This document shows, piece after piece, positions 11,548-22,870 of a DNA stretch of 64,000 nt. The notes under the pieces were generated by a model. It made no database searches and was not told where the DNA came from. It worked only from the letters and a program-made list of their open reading frames with translations. The stretch spans positions 5,084,001 through 5,148,000 of the forward strand of contig NC_080577.1 in the NCBI RefSeq assembly GCF_029962835.1. The letters are read 5' to 3'. The number at the start of each line of letters is the position of its first letter. Position 1 is the first letter of the stretch. The position numbers and the translations under genes were made by a program. The DNA comes from Magnolia sinica. Its lineage: Eukaryota > Streptophyta > Magnoliopsida > Magnoliales > Magnoliaceae.

Positions 11548-12177
11548 TCCAGACCATCGAACCTTAAATCGGGCGTATCTTGCAATCCGGAATGAGTTAT
11601 GTGACGTAAAATATATGATTTTAGGGTAGAACGAGCTACTGAAGCCAACCAACCCCGCTATGCCGGGTTGCGCAGCCCGAAATTGCGAAAAACCCCTGGA
11701 TTGACGGTCGTTTCCTTGTTTTAATTTCGTTTTTACTATAAATAGTAAGTTTTAGTTTGATTATAACTCTTCATCCATCGGGCTTTAGGAGTTGCGCCCA
11801 ACGTGAAAAGAGCTTAGAATAATTAGGAGAATGGTTTGGTGAAGCCAAATAGGACACTTACTATTTTTGGTCGAAAACTTTGCGCACTAGTAGACATCAC
11901 GACCGTCTATAAATAGTAAGTTTACTATTTATAGTAAGTCGCGGATTCTAAGAGTTTGAGTTGTAGTTTGATTCTAATTTCTTTCCCATTGCTTGGTAGC
12001 CCTATTTAAAGGGTTGTAAACTCGTTTTTATTCATCAATTAATCAATTTCGAATTTATTAGAATTTATTTCTATTTTCTGCTTTCTTTTCTCGTGGATTC
12101 GAGAAGTCTCTGTGAGGAGTCCAGAGAAGCTCCGTGGATTCGGAGCAGTTATCCTCATCACGTTCATCCCTGCGTCA
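11475..12177 (+). repeat. 3' LTR of the Gypsy element
   Basis: This LTR is 703 bp, the same length as the 5' LTR and collinear with it. It differs by about 19 substitutions, nearly all transitions. A purine-rich tract just before it (GAAGTGGAGAAGA, 11461-11473) is the probable polypurine tract and is also coding sequence. Confidence 0.95.
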
Positions 12178-12182
12178 AGAAA

Positions 12183-13080
12183 TTAATTATGTAACTGGTT
12201 CCAATGTACGGATAGATGAATTTCGCAAAGTAATCATTAGGCTCATCCATAATTAAAAAAAAAAAAACTCTCAAGTGAGGAACGAGGCGACCATCATCTG
12301 TAAATGTGTGAATTTGACTTGCTAGTTGCTATTGACTCCTACTTTCCACATTAAAGATGGAAATAATTATGCACAATTATTATAATTTCCATATTCATGC
12401 CTTGGATCCCTTCCCATCCAAGCATAGTAGAACTATAAATTATCATAATTTCAATTGTGATTTCTTTTACCATTTTTCTAACAATGACCCCAGATGACAT
12501 ATTATTATTTGACGGTTGATTTCACTTATGGTGACTTGCTTTGTAGTACATGTGGAGAAATGTTTGTGACATCTGAAACAATAATCAAGTAGTCTAAGCT
12601 TTGGGCAGGCCAATAAATCACAGCGACATGACAGTATTAGCCACTTGATCGGTGAGGGTTTGGATCCATGGCTCAGATAGACTTTGTTTGAACACAGAGA
12701 TCATGGGAAGGAAAGTGTATGGGTGTGTTTGTTAAAATAAAAAATAAAAATCAGATGGATATCCGTATCTATGCTTTATGTAATTTCAAATCTTCCAACT
12801 GAATGTTAGACCATTATCCATTTTATTTTCCTATCATTGCGTTAAGACCCACCAGATGGATGTGATCATCTGATCAATGTGTATTTCCAACCCCTTTGTT
12901 GTTGAGAGTATGGTAAACTAGATGGACGGATCCGATTCTTATATCATCATACCAGTCTACTTGGGAGAGATGGCTCTTTATTATCCTTGTTCTTCTGCTC
13001 TACCACATCATATTATGACCGAATTAATGACCGTTAAAGACTGTATGGCCCACCAATCATAGGACTTTTTTTTTTTTTTT
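12183..13080. other. Intergenic DNA, no gene seen
   Basis: The first 245 bp (to about 12427) appear to be the other half of a MITE split by the Gypsy insertion. The end GATCCCTTCCCATCCAAGCATAG mirrors CAGCTTGGATAAGAGAATTCC at 6250-6270. Beyond that is AT-rich DNA with a T run at about 13067-13080. No RNA gene or coding exon was recognised. Confidence 0.45.
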
Positions 13081-13085
13081 GAGAG

Positions 13086-13613
13086 GCGGATTGCTTGCAC
13101 GGTTGCCCCGCCCGGCTGCAGGGGATTCCTGCAGCACTAAGCTGTGTGGGCCCACTGTGATGTATATGTTATATCCACGCTGTACATCCGCTTCGCCAGA
13201 TCACCTTAGGGCATGATCACAAAAATGATGCAGATGTAAAGCTCAAGTGGACCACAATGCAGGAAACAGTGGAGATTGAACATTCATCATTAAAAAATTA
13301 TTGAGGGCCACAGAAGTTTTTGATAAGGTTATACTTTTTATTTTTCTCTTCATGCATGTTGCAGTGATCTTATGAACGGGTTGGATGGCATCAAGGTGGG
13401 CCCTAGGAAGGTTTCAACGGTGGGCGTCATTATTCCCAATGTTTCCTGTGGTGTGGTCCACTTGAGGTTTGGATCTACCTCATCTTTTTTTAACGTCCTA
13501 AAATGAGTTGAGAAACGGATGGACGGCATGGATATAACACATACATTACGGTGGGCTCCACAGAGCTTAGTGATGGAGGAATCTGCTGCAGCGGGGCGCT
13601 GCAGGTAATCTGC
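13086..13613. mobile_element. Foldback MITE, family M1, copy a
   Basis: The two halves are reverse complements over nearly the whole length. The outer parts (left GGCGGATTGCTTGC, right GGTAATCTGC) are followed inwards by CTGCAGCACTAAGCT and by the family blocks GTGGGCCCACTGTGATGTAT and GGATGGACGGCATGGATA. This is the longest copy with a GC-rich outer stem. The target duplication was not resolved. Confidence 0.8.
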
Positions 13614-14148
13614 AACCGGATATTCGAGGGTATATTTCTGGGAAAGCGAATAAAACTTCCAACCAGCGTTAAGATACGAAGTTTCATAATTCCATACGCA
13701 TGTGGGATCCGTACACATCCACACGGGAGAACATGTGTCGGATATGACACTGGTGTAAGATCTGAGCTTTCCATCAGGCGAGCTACATAGTTTAGATCTA
13801 CCAGCATAAAAATCAGGCTATTCTATTCTTCATGTGGGCCACAGTATATCAAACAGAAGGAATTGCTAGAAGGAAAATCCAACCGTCAATTTGTTTTGTA
13901 TTTTGTGGCCTATCTAAATAGTGAAATTATCTAATTTTTCAGGAAGAAGATATAAGCGTCCTTTCAAATCGTATGAGAAGCTCAGATCTCACAAATATTT
14001 TATATTTAAGGATCTCCCCGGATGCGGATGTGTACGGACGTACATGGGGAGTTGGATGAGCAAACCTCTTAAAATACCTCTCTCTCTGTCTCTCTCGGAC
14101 GGAAGCTCTTTTCTTTTCGTTTGAAAGCTGCTTGAGAAGAAGAAAAAT

Positions 14149-14154
<6 letters not shown>

Positions 14155-14187
<33 letters not shown>
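14155..14187. repeat. CT microsatellite
   Basis: A (CT)n run of about 33 bp, with shorter CT stretches near 14080, in the stretch between M1 copies a and b. No gene was found from 13614 to 14424. Confidence 0.85.
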
Positions 14188-14189
<2 letters not shown>

Positions 14190-14424
14190 GATTTTATTTG
14201 ATATCTTGATCTGCTTTAGCGTTTGGATGTTTTGATTATGAAAATTCCGTATTGGAAGAATTTTCAGAACGTTTGACATATGTTTGTAGAAAAGAGAGTA
14301 CATTAGCTACGAACTGATACAATGCAACCTCTCTTCTTCATACACATATACATCTGGCCTTTCTTTCTACTACTATTTCAGCCAAAACGGCACCATTCAA
14401 GAGATAGAATCGACGCTGTAGTCG

Positions 14425-14838
14425 GAAGCTAGGTGGGGCCTACCGTGATGTTTGTGAGAAATCCAACCCGTCCATCCGTTTTTCCAGCTCATGTTTGGAG
14501 GTGGATCCAAAACTCAAGTGGGCCAGACAACAGGAAATGGTGGGGAAGAAAATGCCTAGCGTTGAAACTTTCCCACCTTGATGTTTATATGCCATCCAAA
14601 CCGTTCATAAGGTCATTCCCACTAGGATAAATGAAACACAAAATATTAGCCTGATACAAAACTTCTTGTGGCCCCACAAATGTTTCAACAGCAAGCGTTC
14701 AATCCCCCCAGTCTCCTGTTGTGTGGCCCACTTCAATTTTGAATCTGCCTAATTTTTAGTCTTATGTCCTAACATGAGCTGGCAAAACGGATGGACGGGA
14801 TGGATTTCTCGCAAACATCAGACTCTCAGGCAATCCGC
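14425..14838. mobile_element. Foldback MITE, family M1, copy b
   Basis: The copy runs from GGTGGGGCCTACCGTGATG to GGATGGACGGGATGGATTT and then CAGGCAATCCGC. The middle (AACTTTCCCACCTTGATG) links the two inverted halves. It is more diverged than copy a, and the left outer stem is eroded. Confidence 0.75.
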
Positions 14839-16201
14839 GACCAGATATCCGAGTTGGATAAATTGATGGCTGACATGCCCAACTGGGACTCGGTCAACCA
14901 ACATGCAAAAGCGGGCCTGGCTATGGGTTGGGCCGGGTAGCGAGGTTTCCAGGCCTAGCCAACCTTTTTCTGGGCCTATTGTAGCCCACCCTATCAATGA
15001 GCCCGTCCAGACTCTTTTTCGACTCCCTTTTCTATTAAGATCCATCTTCAGGCCCATTTGGAGCTGTCGTGAGCTGGGTGCGGGCTATGTTTCGGTCATG
15101 ATTAATCATTGGTCTAGCATGGACTGAGCCTCAGGCCCACTAAGAAAGCCCATCCATTTCCACTAGTTTTGGTACACAGATGGAATTGTGAGGGCTGCCG
15201 TTGTTTCTTTTGGAAGAGCAAAAATCCAAGTACTAGTGTTGAACAGGTAGGTGTAACTATCATATTTTAAAAAGCTAATTCGAATAGATGTTCAATCGGA
15301 TTGGCCTGCAAATGGATGTTTTGTTTGGAAAAAAAATTTATTAATTCATGTATAACATTTCATGATGTACCTTAGGAAAATGAAAGAAAGTCCTAAGGAT
15401 AAAGAAAGAAAATTGCAGAGGAAAGCAAATATTTTCTTGCTTTTCATTCTCAGTCATGAAGAGAACAAAACCTCTAATCTGATAATAGGCATTGTTTCAA
15501 TTCCTGGGAAAATTTATACATTGGCTACTTGAAAACTAATCCTCACCAATCTGCCCTTTGGTTCTGTGGTAGAAGACAGTTTGAGCTATAGGGACCGAAT
15601 CGCAGCCTACTTCTCAACACCAATACCCTCTCCGCATTTCCACTGTGAACTCTGTTGGACGAGCTGTGTAAGTGAGTACATGACCCTTGTCTTTGTTTGG
15701 CAGCAGAAAAAAAAGAGCGCCTCGATCTCTTAATGGGGATTTGAACTCAACACTGCATTTGTATAGATTCTCTAGCTCCTACCAACAAAAGGAAACATGC
15801 TAATTAGGCTACAAATAGTTGAAACTCATCCACTGTACAGATATAGGAATCTAGTGCTTGCAAAACATGCTAATCAAACTGATCAGATTGTCTGAACCAT
15901 CTGATTTTGTTGGCTGGATTTGGACCACTGTCCAACTTGTGGTCACTGGTTGGACAGTTGAATCATTCAATCAGCGTGATTTTCAGACTACAACACATCA
16001 CAACGGGCCCCACAATTTGGAAGTTCTGGCTTAATATGCATGTACACTACGTATATCAAGCATTTAGAAATTGTGGTGAATGGTGAATGCAAAACGTAGT
16101 CTTGTAGTCGGCAAGAAGTTTAGAAGCCAAGGAAATTGCAACTCGAGCTCAGGAACATATTAGGAAATGATGAGTAAGAAGAATTTAAAATAATCCATAC
16201 C
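14839..16201. other. Intergenic DNA downstream of the hydrolase gene
   Basis: GGCCTGGCTATGGGTTGGGCC-like sequence at 14910-15100 looks like a degraded repeat. A stretch near 15870-15990 (CTGATCAGATTGTCTGAACC and on) resembles sequence at 53580-53720 and 59660-59790. The 3' end of the hydrolase transcript (minus strand) should lie just left of 16202. No coding exon was recognised. Confidence 0.4.
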
Positions 16202-19200
16202 TTATGAGATGGATGATCCAACTCTAACTGGTTTCCAGCTTGTCAAAAATTTTCCCGCTTGTTCGAATGCCATCATCAAGAAACCAAATAAGTATACAAA
16301 GCCAATCTGCATCTTTGCTAGGACATCAAAGATACATGCGAGACGATCTTGTCCCTCGCTATTCCTTCTACTCAATGACAATCTTTCCCCCATTGCTGAC
16401 AACGAAAGAACTAACCATATGAGAAATCTAATCTGCAACGAGTGATGGGACTGATGGCAGCTTACCCAAGTGAAAAGAGGGGGGGAAAAAACATAGAATG
16501 CTTGTACCAGAAAAGTCTACACATACCAGTGCTGTTCTTGGGCAAATTCGACCACTCCTGTGGACTCAAATTTGATTCTGATGCCTTGATGAGCTCCATA
16601 AGAGCTGCATTGACCTGAAAGTCCCACATTAAGGTAAGCATCCAATAGCCATGAAATGTTAATCCATGAAGGAATTCTAATTCATAATCTATTAGCTGCC
16701 ATGTTCTGGCTTCCTCATGCCAGACAGGATCCAATCTTAGACATGCTGAAGCTACTATAAACCAAGGTGTTCTGTAATGGTAACGGTAGCTGTAACGGCC
16801 ATCACCGTTACCTTTACAATACAGGGCATAACGGCTGTTACGGCCCCATAACGACCATTACGGTCTCTCTTTTTTATTTTTTAATTTATTGAAAAAACCC
16901 CCCAAAAACCTGTATCTGCCCTGTAATGTTGATTAAAAAGTATGAAAAACCTCTATATGTCCCGTAATAGACCATTACGAGGTTATTATGGCCTTTATAG
17001 GGGATGTAACATGTCGTTAACGGCAATTACAGGTCATTTTTTTCCATAACGGCTGTTACGGCCGTTATGACCCCGTAACGTGTAATGGTTGCTACCGTTA
17101 CCTTTATGTAACGGCCCCGTAACGGCCTTTACGGCACACCATACTATAAACTAGGTGTGCAACTTGAGTTGGTTGGGTTGGGTTGGGTTGGGGATCAAAA
17201 CGAGCCCAACTCGACCTCAAAAGAACCCAACCCAACCTGGTGTGCCCAATCCAAAGTTCTATTTACTTGACCCAACCTGACTTGCCAGCCTGACCAAACC
17301 CGACTTGAATTTGCAAATGAAATACATACCTCTTCGGGCCTTTCATGGCTCACTAGATGTCCTCCATGAAGATCTACCATTTGCGCAGCTGGCTGCAGCT
17401 TCTTCGCAAGTTTCTTTGCATGATATATTTGGGCAATGATGTCAAACCTATAAGAAAAAGGCCAAACCTTGTATCAGTCCACAATTTTCAGTGACCAACC
17501 AGTTTCATCAGTCTTTCCTCCGAAATGAAATAGCACATCAAACACAATTGGATTCCAAGGGTGACAATATGAGGATGGGCATTTTGAACGCCAACCTGCC
17601 ATGAATGACTGAAATAAGAAATCTGGCAGAACGGATTGTGTCTATTTCTTTCGATGTCATTTTGTGCGTCCAGCATGCATTAACTTGTCCTTCAAAACCA
17701 TAGTTAGACTGCATCCCAGTTGATGATATATTTTTCACATATTCCTGCAGAAAACAAATTTGGTCATTGCCGATTGTTAAACACATCATACAAAGAAAAC
17801 AGCCACATCAAGATGAAAATATTTTCACACTAGTAATTTACTCTTTAAGCTGTCGCACTTTTATCTAATGAAGTAACCCCTTTTTGTTTTGCTTTTTAAA
17901 AGCTGAAAGCTGAGATTTAGGATTACAAGTTAGAAAATCTAAGAACTGGAGTAGCTCAGCTGGTCAGAGCTTCTGGCTGGTAACCACAAGGTCGAAAACT
18001 CAAAACCCTTTAGCGGGGAGAGAGAGCACTTTTATCTAATGAAGTAATCCCTTTTTTGTTTTGTTTTTTAAAAGCTGAAAGCTGAGATTTAGGATTACAA
18101 AGGTAGAAAATCTCAGAACTGAAGTAGCTCAGTTGGTTAGAGCTTCTGGCTGATAACCACAAGGTCAAAGGCTCAAACCCTTTAGTGGGGAGAGAGTCAT
18201 TTGATGAATGGTAGATAAGGCCATTTTGGTGCAAATTATACGCATGGGGTTAGCTCTTCAGTGGTAGCATAAGTCGATATGGCCCATTCTTCCATTACAT
18301 CATCATTCTAGGCATAGTTACAAATCTGATTCTCAGCAATTTCTTGGCCCAGTAACTTCTCAGAAGATCTTTAAAATTTTGAAGGGTAGATAAGGCCATT
18401 TTGGTGCAAATTATATGCGTGGGGTTAGCTCTTCAGTGGTAGCATAAGTCGATATGGCCCATTCTTCCATTACATCATCATTCTAGGCATAGTTACTAAT
18501 CTGATTCTCAGCAATTTCTCGGCCCAGTAACTTCTCAGAAGATTTTTAAAAATTGATGTTTCTCTCTAATATTCTCGGGAAAATCTTGCTAAAAATAAAA
18601 TATTATATATATATATTTTATTATAAATCAGTAAATGATTTTAAAATTTAGAAATATAATTATAAAATGATTTATTTTAACTTTCAAATAAAACTTTTGG
18701 TAAAATTGGGATAAATTTTGCAGAAAAAATGGCGTTATTTTGAAAATCTTGTGATATTATTGCAATAATATCGTTCGAACAAAATGTCGCAATAATATCC
18801 TGATTTTTAACAAAATTCTAAGCAATATTTGCCACACTGCTGGTAGATTCCTCAGCTTCTTGTTGAGCTTCTGGGGAACTTATTGCTTATGTATGGGATT
18901 TTATTATTATTATTGTTTTGGGTAGGTATCGGTATTCGACATTTTAATAGTTCTCACTAGAACATCTTGTGTGTAAATCTTGAGAAAGCTGCCCATAGGG
19001 CTTGGAAAGGCTGGACTTTTCTGTTGGGTTTCCTTGCCTGATTGTAAGGCTTGATAAGCTTCCTGCCGTAGTCTCGAAAACCTCTTCTATATGCATCCTG
19101 CAAGCCCAGATCCAGTCCCATTTACACTTGTTATGTAGCTGATGACTGGGCCTGTTTTTCAGGCCTGATAAATAAACAGGCTACAGGCTGCTCCAGGGCC

Positions 19201-22200
19201 TGATTTCTAGCCTCAATACATGAACAGACTGACTGGATTAAGGCCAAACCCGACCCATTGCCACCCTGTGTGATAAAACATGCACTTTAATTCCACAACA
19301 TTAGCATGTTTTTCTAGGTTCAGTTTTTAGCAATTACAACATGATCCAACTGTTGAAAAAAATGATCAGATACCACTTCTCCATATGAGTCATGTGATTG
19401 CCATCCTAGCAGTAGCATGGCTAATGCACATAAGTAATGATATTGGTATAAAATTGTGGCTTAGTATACAAAATGGTGGACTGTAGGTTTTCCGGTACAT
19501 TGAATTACAAAGGAAAAAAATCCACTTCTGATTTCAGACACTGTTACTCTGAACTAATGCATCAGAAACATCAAGAAAATCCATGGCTGGACAATTGGAA
19601 AATCAATCCAGAAGCATCAAGCCATGACAGGCAAACCACGAAGTACAACATCTCAGTAAAGATTGTTTTCATAGAAAAGCACATGTGAATCTCACATGGA
19701 TGATATCCTGCTTCAATTGCAAATTCGCAAAAGAGAAAAATCTAAATTTCAGCATGATTTTCTCAACTTTCTTAGCTATTGCGCAGAATTCATTTTAGAA
19801 TAATCAGCATGCTGGTGTTCCTTACTTGATATAACATTTTTCTTCGTGTTGTGGATCCAACATATTCATCAAGGTATTCCTGCGCATCAAATGAATCGTT
19901 GAAAATTAACTTTGAATGATATCATGCACGGCACAAAGATTACAAGATAAATAGCACTTCGAATAATGTTGGAAAAGATAAGAAAGAGATAACATGACTT
20001 CTGCTGTCAACAATAATAACCCATGATTGTAACGAAAAATTAAGATCATATTCTAGCTTACCTTTGTGTAGTGGGTGTCCAAGTCAACGGCAGCCCTCTG
20101 TTCAGGAGTCCTTGCCCTTAAGAAACGGATTGCAATGGATATCATTTGTTTGTCGATCTGCAAAAGATAAACAATGACAATCAATTCTCTCAAAAAATCA
20201 TCGAATTTTGTCATTTCAGTAATATAGACAATGATGCATTAAATACTTGCCGGGATCATTTATCATTTATTTATATGCACTGGGAAAGAGTAAGAAAAAA
20301 GAAAAGAAAAGAAAAAAGAAGCAAATAGAGATCCTCATTGTCCATACATGTGTTAAAATCTGGACCATTGTGTCTAACTCACTTTTTTGTATGGACAGTG
20401 TGGATCTATGATCAGCGTGGGGATTTTATTTTATTTTATTTTATTTTATTTTTTGGTCTTTTGCTGAAAAAGTTCATATATATCATAGGAACAAAGCTTA
20501 AAGGAATGAGTAGCTGACAGTCCTTTAGTTAATGAATTTTAGTTAAAGTCCAATTATCATCTATGATTTATCTTCTCTTTAGAATTATTCATCATGTCAT
20601 GTTTTTATTTGACAGTGCTTTATTCTGTTTCTCATCTCGTATTATATCCCTTCTGGCTATTTATTGTAGGAAGCCAACTTTATTCTCCCACACATAACAA
20701 GTTCCTTCATATCATGGTATCAAAGCCATTGCAATAAGCAGCTGTGGAGCCCTAAAGGCGAAGAGCGGCATGCCGCTCAGGAAGCTTCTAAAACCATGGA
20801 TTCACATCACTGTAAACATAAAGGTATGCAGTACATAAACAGAGGAAAATAAACCATATTAGAAGTGTCTGCAAGGGACAGTTTCATGAGCGTACCTTTG
20901 GAAAACATTCAAAACCTCCTCCAGTGACGTTAAGTAAAGCCAACGATGATATCCTATCAGGTGCCATTGCTGCCAACTTGCAGGCTATCATAGCACCTGC
21001 TCTGACAGCAAAGATGTTCAACAAAAAGTTAAACGGGCCAAAGCATCACTGAAATAGCTAGCTGATCATCCTGTTTCAACATTTCTTCTATTCTAATTAT
21101 TCTAGCAGAACAGTCATCCACATACCCAACCAATTCAAGTTTTTGGGTTATATGAAACTATCAGGCTGTGTTTGGATCCACAAGTGAATTGAATTGCAAA
21201 CATTGAGTTTAATTAAGAGGAAATGGCACAAACCAATGACGTCACCGACATTCATAATGAGGCAGGAGCCCAAAAATTGCAGTTGGGTGCCTTTCAAATT
21301 CAACTTGAAAGCAATGCAGTTGCAATTTGGAGCCCCATCGAATGCTAAGGGATGCAACTAAAAATTGCTAATTTCCACATTAGTAAACTAATTATTGCAA
21401 TTCAATTTAATAGTGTGTCCAAACACACCCTTAGAGATCTTAGTTGACATCTCAAAACTGGATAAGAGGAATTAAGGTCTCTGACTCACCCATCGAATGC
21501 CCAAAAACATGAGCCTTTCTCCAACCTAAATGATCCATCAGAGCTAACGCATCTTTAGCCATGATGGTCGTTCTGCCACCCATTACATACAAAACTCTAT
21601 TAATTCCAATCTCCATATAATCTTCAAAAACCATCTTTGTAGAACAGAACTTGAAATTAATTGCAAACAGAGTAAAAATTCACTATCAAATGTGATTTTC
21701 TTTCTTTCATCCTCTCAACATCTCAAACACTAGATTTCAAAGTCATTGCTTGCTTATTTCTTTTTGGGTTTCTTCCATTGCCAATCTAGATTCCATGTAA
21801 TTACCCCATTAAATAGCACGATCTTCCCAAAATTCATAGGAAAATTCACATTTTCTTTTCTTTTTTCCTCTTCCCGCTACACGGAATTCTTCATCTAATC
21901 AAGCAATGAATTTGAAATCTTACCTACGTTTCCGACAAACGTAGTAATCAGAAAAAAATTATAAAAAAATAATCACACAATTTAGATTTCCACTTTCATT
22001 TGAATGAAAAATAACCCCCTCAAAATGATAGACACCCCCTCATAACCCGAAAAAAAAAAAAACCAATTAAGAAAATCGAAGAATAAAATGAAAGAGGCTT
22101 ACGTGTATTCCGATTTCTTGGTGGGCACTGAGCTCCGGCCCATCCCACGGTTATCAAATGCGCACACCTCTATCCCATCTTCTTCCTGATCATCTGGGCC

Positions 22201-22382
22201 GTTGAGATTCTCATCAACGGTCAATGATTCAGCATGGCTGGACACCTCGGTGCCCGTTAAACCCTTAATCTGAGGGCCCCAGGAATCGTGGGTCCCTGCC
22301 AAACCTGCATGAAATTCAACAGAAAATTAAAAATAAAAAATAAAAAAATTAAAGAAATAATTAAATATAAAGAGAAACATAA

Positions 22383-22449
<67 letters not shown>

Positions 22450-22571
22450 CCAATGATGAGGAGAACTTTGGTTTTCCCATAGCCATATCTTCTGTAGAAA
22501 ATCTTAATTCCATTGCCTGAAGCTGATAATCTCTCTCCTTTCTGGTGTTCGCTTGTATCACAGAAGGGCAT
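16202..22571 (-). CDS. Alpha/beta hydrolase superfamily protein, ten exons, intact
   Basis: Exons in transcript order: 22571-22451, 22304-22103, 21572-21490, 20996-20896, 20157-20062, 19879-19826, 17744-17596, 17447-17330, 16614-16527, 16395-16202. All joins are GT-AG and the phases agree, giving 1206 nt and 401 residues. The oxyanion-region motif IIGLAGTHDSW lies near 39-49 and CAFDNRGMGRSS follows. The nucleophile elbow GHSMG puts Ser at 134. D271 (HGRFD) and H299 (DLHGGH) complete a likely triad. Residues 368-388 form a hydrophobic C-terminal segment, probably a membrane anchor. The substrate is unknown; related plant proteins are annotated only as hydrolases. The ATG at 22571 fits the MPFC start I recall for the family, but an in-frame ATG at 22766 could add 65 residues. 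Introns carry several repeats, yet the frame is clean, so the gene is probably functional. Confidence 0.88.
16763..17142. mobile_element. Mutator-type MITE in intron 8, TSD ACTATAAAC
   Basis: A 380-bp element is flanked by a perfect 9-bp duplication, ACTATAAAC, at 16754-16762 and 17143-17151. The ends are imperfect inverted repeats (CAAGGTGTTCTGTAA against ATGGTGTGCCGTAA). The interior is full of TAACGG/CCGTTA motifs in both orientations. The 9-bp duplication is typical of Mutator-like elements. No coding capacity is present. Confidence 0.88.
17152..17300. repeat. Degraded repeat with TTGGG units, intron 8
   Basis: TAGGTGTGCAACTTGAG is followed by GTTGGGTTGGGTTGGGTTGG and then CCCAACTCGACC/AACCCAACC-type sequence. 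The left end resembles the hAT-type MITEs of this window but a matching right end is missing, so it is probably truncated. It abuts the Mutator-type MITE. Confidence 0.45.
17855..18196 (+). repeat. Tandem pair of 171-bp units, each with a tRNA-like segment
   Basis: Two head-to-tail copies (17855-18025 and 18026-18196) lie in intron 6 of the hydrolase gene. Each contains a tRNA-like stretch (about 17948-18018 and 18119-18190) on the + strand, opposite to the gene. The second has a D-arm A-box (TAGCTCAGTTGGTTAGAGC), an anticodon loop CTGATAA that would read GAU (Ile), and a T stem AAAGG/CCTTT. The acceptor stem does not pair. The first copy would read GGU. This looks like a tRNA-derived SINE head or tRNA pseudogene, duplicated in place. 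Confidence 0.65.
18211..18556 (+). repeat. Second tandem pair, 175-bp units, intron 6
   Basis: Two nearly identical units start at 18211 and 18386 (TAGATAAGGCCATTTTGG), with only a few base differences. Each contains GGGGTTAGCTCTTCAGTGGTAG, which resembles a tRNA A-box but has no convincing B-box or cloverleaf. The pair follows directly on the 171-bp tandem pair, so four duplicated units stand in a row. Confidence 0.75.
18557..19825. other. Rest of hydrolase intron 6
   Basis: AT-rich DNA with a TA stretch near 18605-18620 and, at about 18990-19260, GGCCTG/CAGGCC-rich sequence like a worn MITE. No exon with a consistent frame was seen. Confidence 0.4.
20426..20452. repeat. ATTTT pentanucleotide repeat, intron 4
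   Basis: About five ATTTT units in a row within the fourth intron of the hydrolase gene. Confidence 0.8.
21169..21433. mobile_element. MITE of the GTTTGGAT family, intron 3
   Basis: The left end, AGGCTGTGTTTGGATCC, is mirrored by GTGTCCAAACACACCCTTA about 265 bp away. Sequence just inside both ends reads TTGAATTGCAA/TTGCAATTCAA. A further internal inverted repeat (TTGCAGTTGGG and AATGCAGTTGCAA) lies in the middle. The target duplication is not clear. Confidence 0.65.
22387..22447. repeat. GA microsatellite in hydrolase intron 1
   Basis: About 30 GA units (CT on the coding strand) sit next to the 5' splice site of intron 1: the donor GTATCTCTCT starts at 22450 and runs into the repeat. Length change here could alter splicing of the first intron. 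Confidence 0.95.
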
Positions 22572-22829
22572 TTTTGGAATCTCAGAGAGAGATGCAATGC
22601 TAGAAATGGAGACGATTTCCAGAACAGAGACAGATGTTGGGTTCTTATGGAGAAGGTCAGACGTTGGCTGAGAGACACGTGGAGAAATTTGGCTGGATAA
22701 GAACCACGTCGGATGGTCGGCTCCGACTGCTTTTGTAGGTTCCAGGCGCCCTCCCTCCAACTCCATCTTCGATCGCCAAAAGACGGAGTCTCCACACGTG
22801 CTAAGGTAGCTCGTGTGCGGGATCTGGCA

Positions 22830-22870
22830 CTTTCCAAAGGTGGGCAGTGTTCCCTGATGAATATATAGCC
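22830..22870 (-). promoter_or_regulatory. Probable core promoter of the hydrolase gene
   Basis: On the minus strand GGGCTATATATTCATC gives a TATA box at about 22859-22867, roughly 290 bp above the chosen ATG. The start of transcription would be near 22830. Upstream, 22920-23000 is rich in ACGT cores (GCCACGTAGGCACGTACG), as in G-box-like plant promoters. Confidence 0.45.

Larger units (their letters stand above)
6283..12177 (+). mobile_element. Ty3/Gypsy LTR retrotransposon, nearly full length, coding genes broken
   Basis: A 5895-bp element is flanked by the 5-bp duplication AGAAA at 6278-6282 and 12178-12182. Both LTRs are 703 bp, start TG and end CA. The interior keeps the order gag, protease, reverse transcriptase, RNase H, integrase, which defines Ty3/Metaviridae. 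Most of pol (7620-10628) lies in one frame interrupted by TGA codons. A frame change near 10655 separates the rest of integrase. No chromodomain was recognised after integrase. A primer-binding site of the common TGGTATCAGAGC type is not present after the 5' LTR. About 19 substitutions and no indel separate the LTRs by my count, so the insertion is fairly young. Confidence 0.95.

Noticed and set aside
14155..14187. Promoter pyrimidine patch of a gene near 14.2 kb
   Set aside because: No exon with splice sites or a family match was found on either strand between 13614 and 14424.
17160..17200. Interstitial telomere repeat
   Set aside because: The units are GTTGG or TTGGG, not TTTAGGG, and they sit in a MITE-like context with CCCAAC complements.
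18119..18190. Functional tRNA-Ile gene
   Set aside because: The D and T arms are good but the acceptor stem does not pair, and the unit is one half of a tandem repeat. Kept as a tRNA-like repeat.
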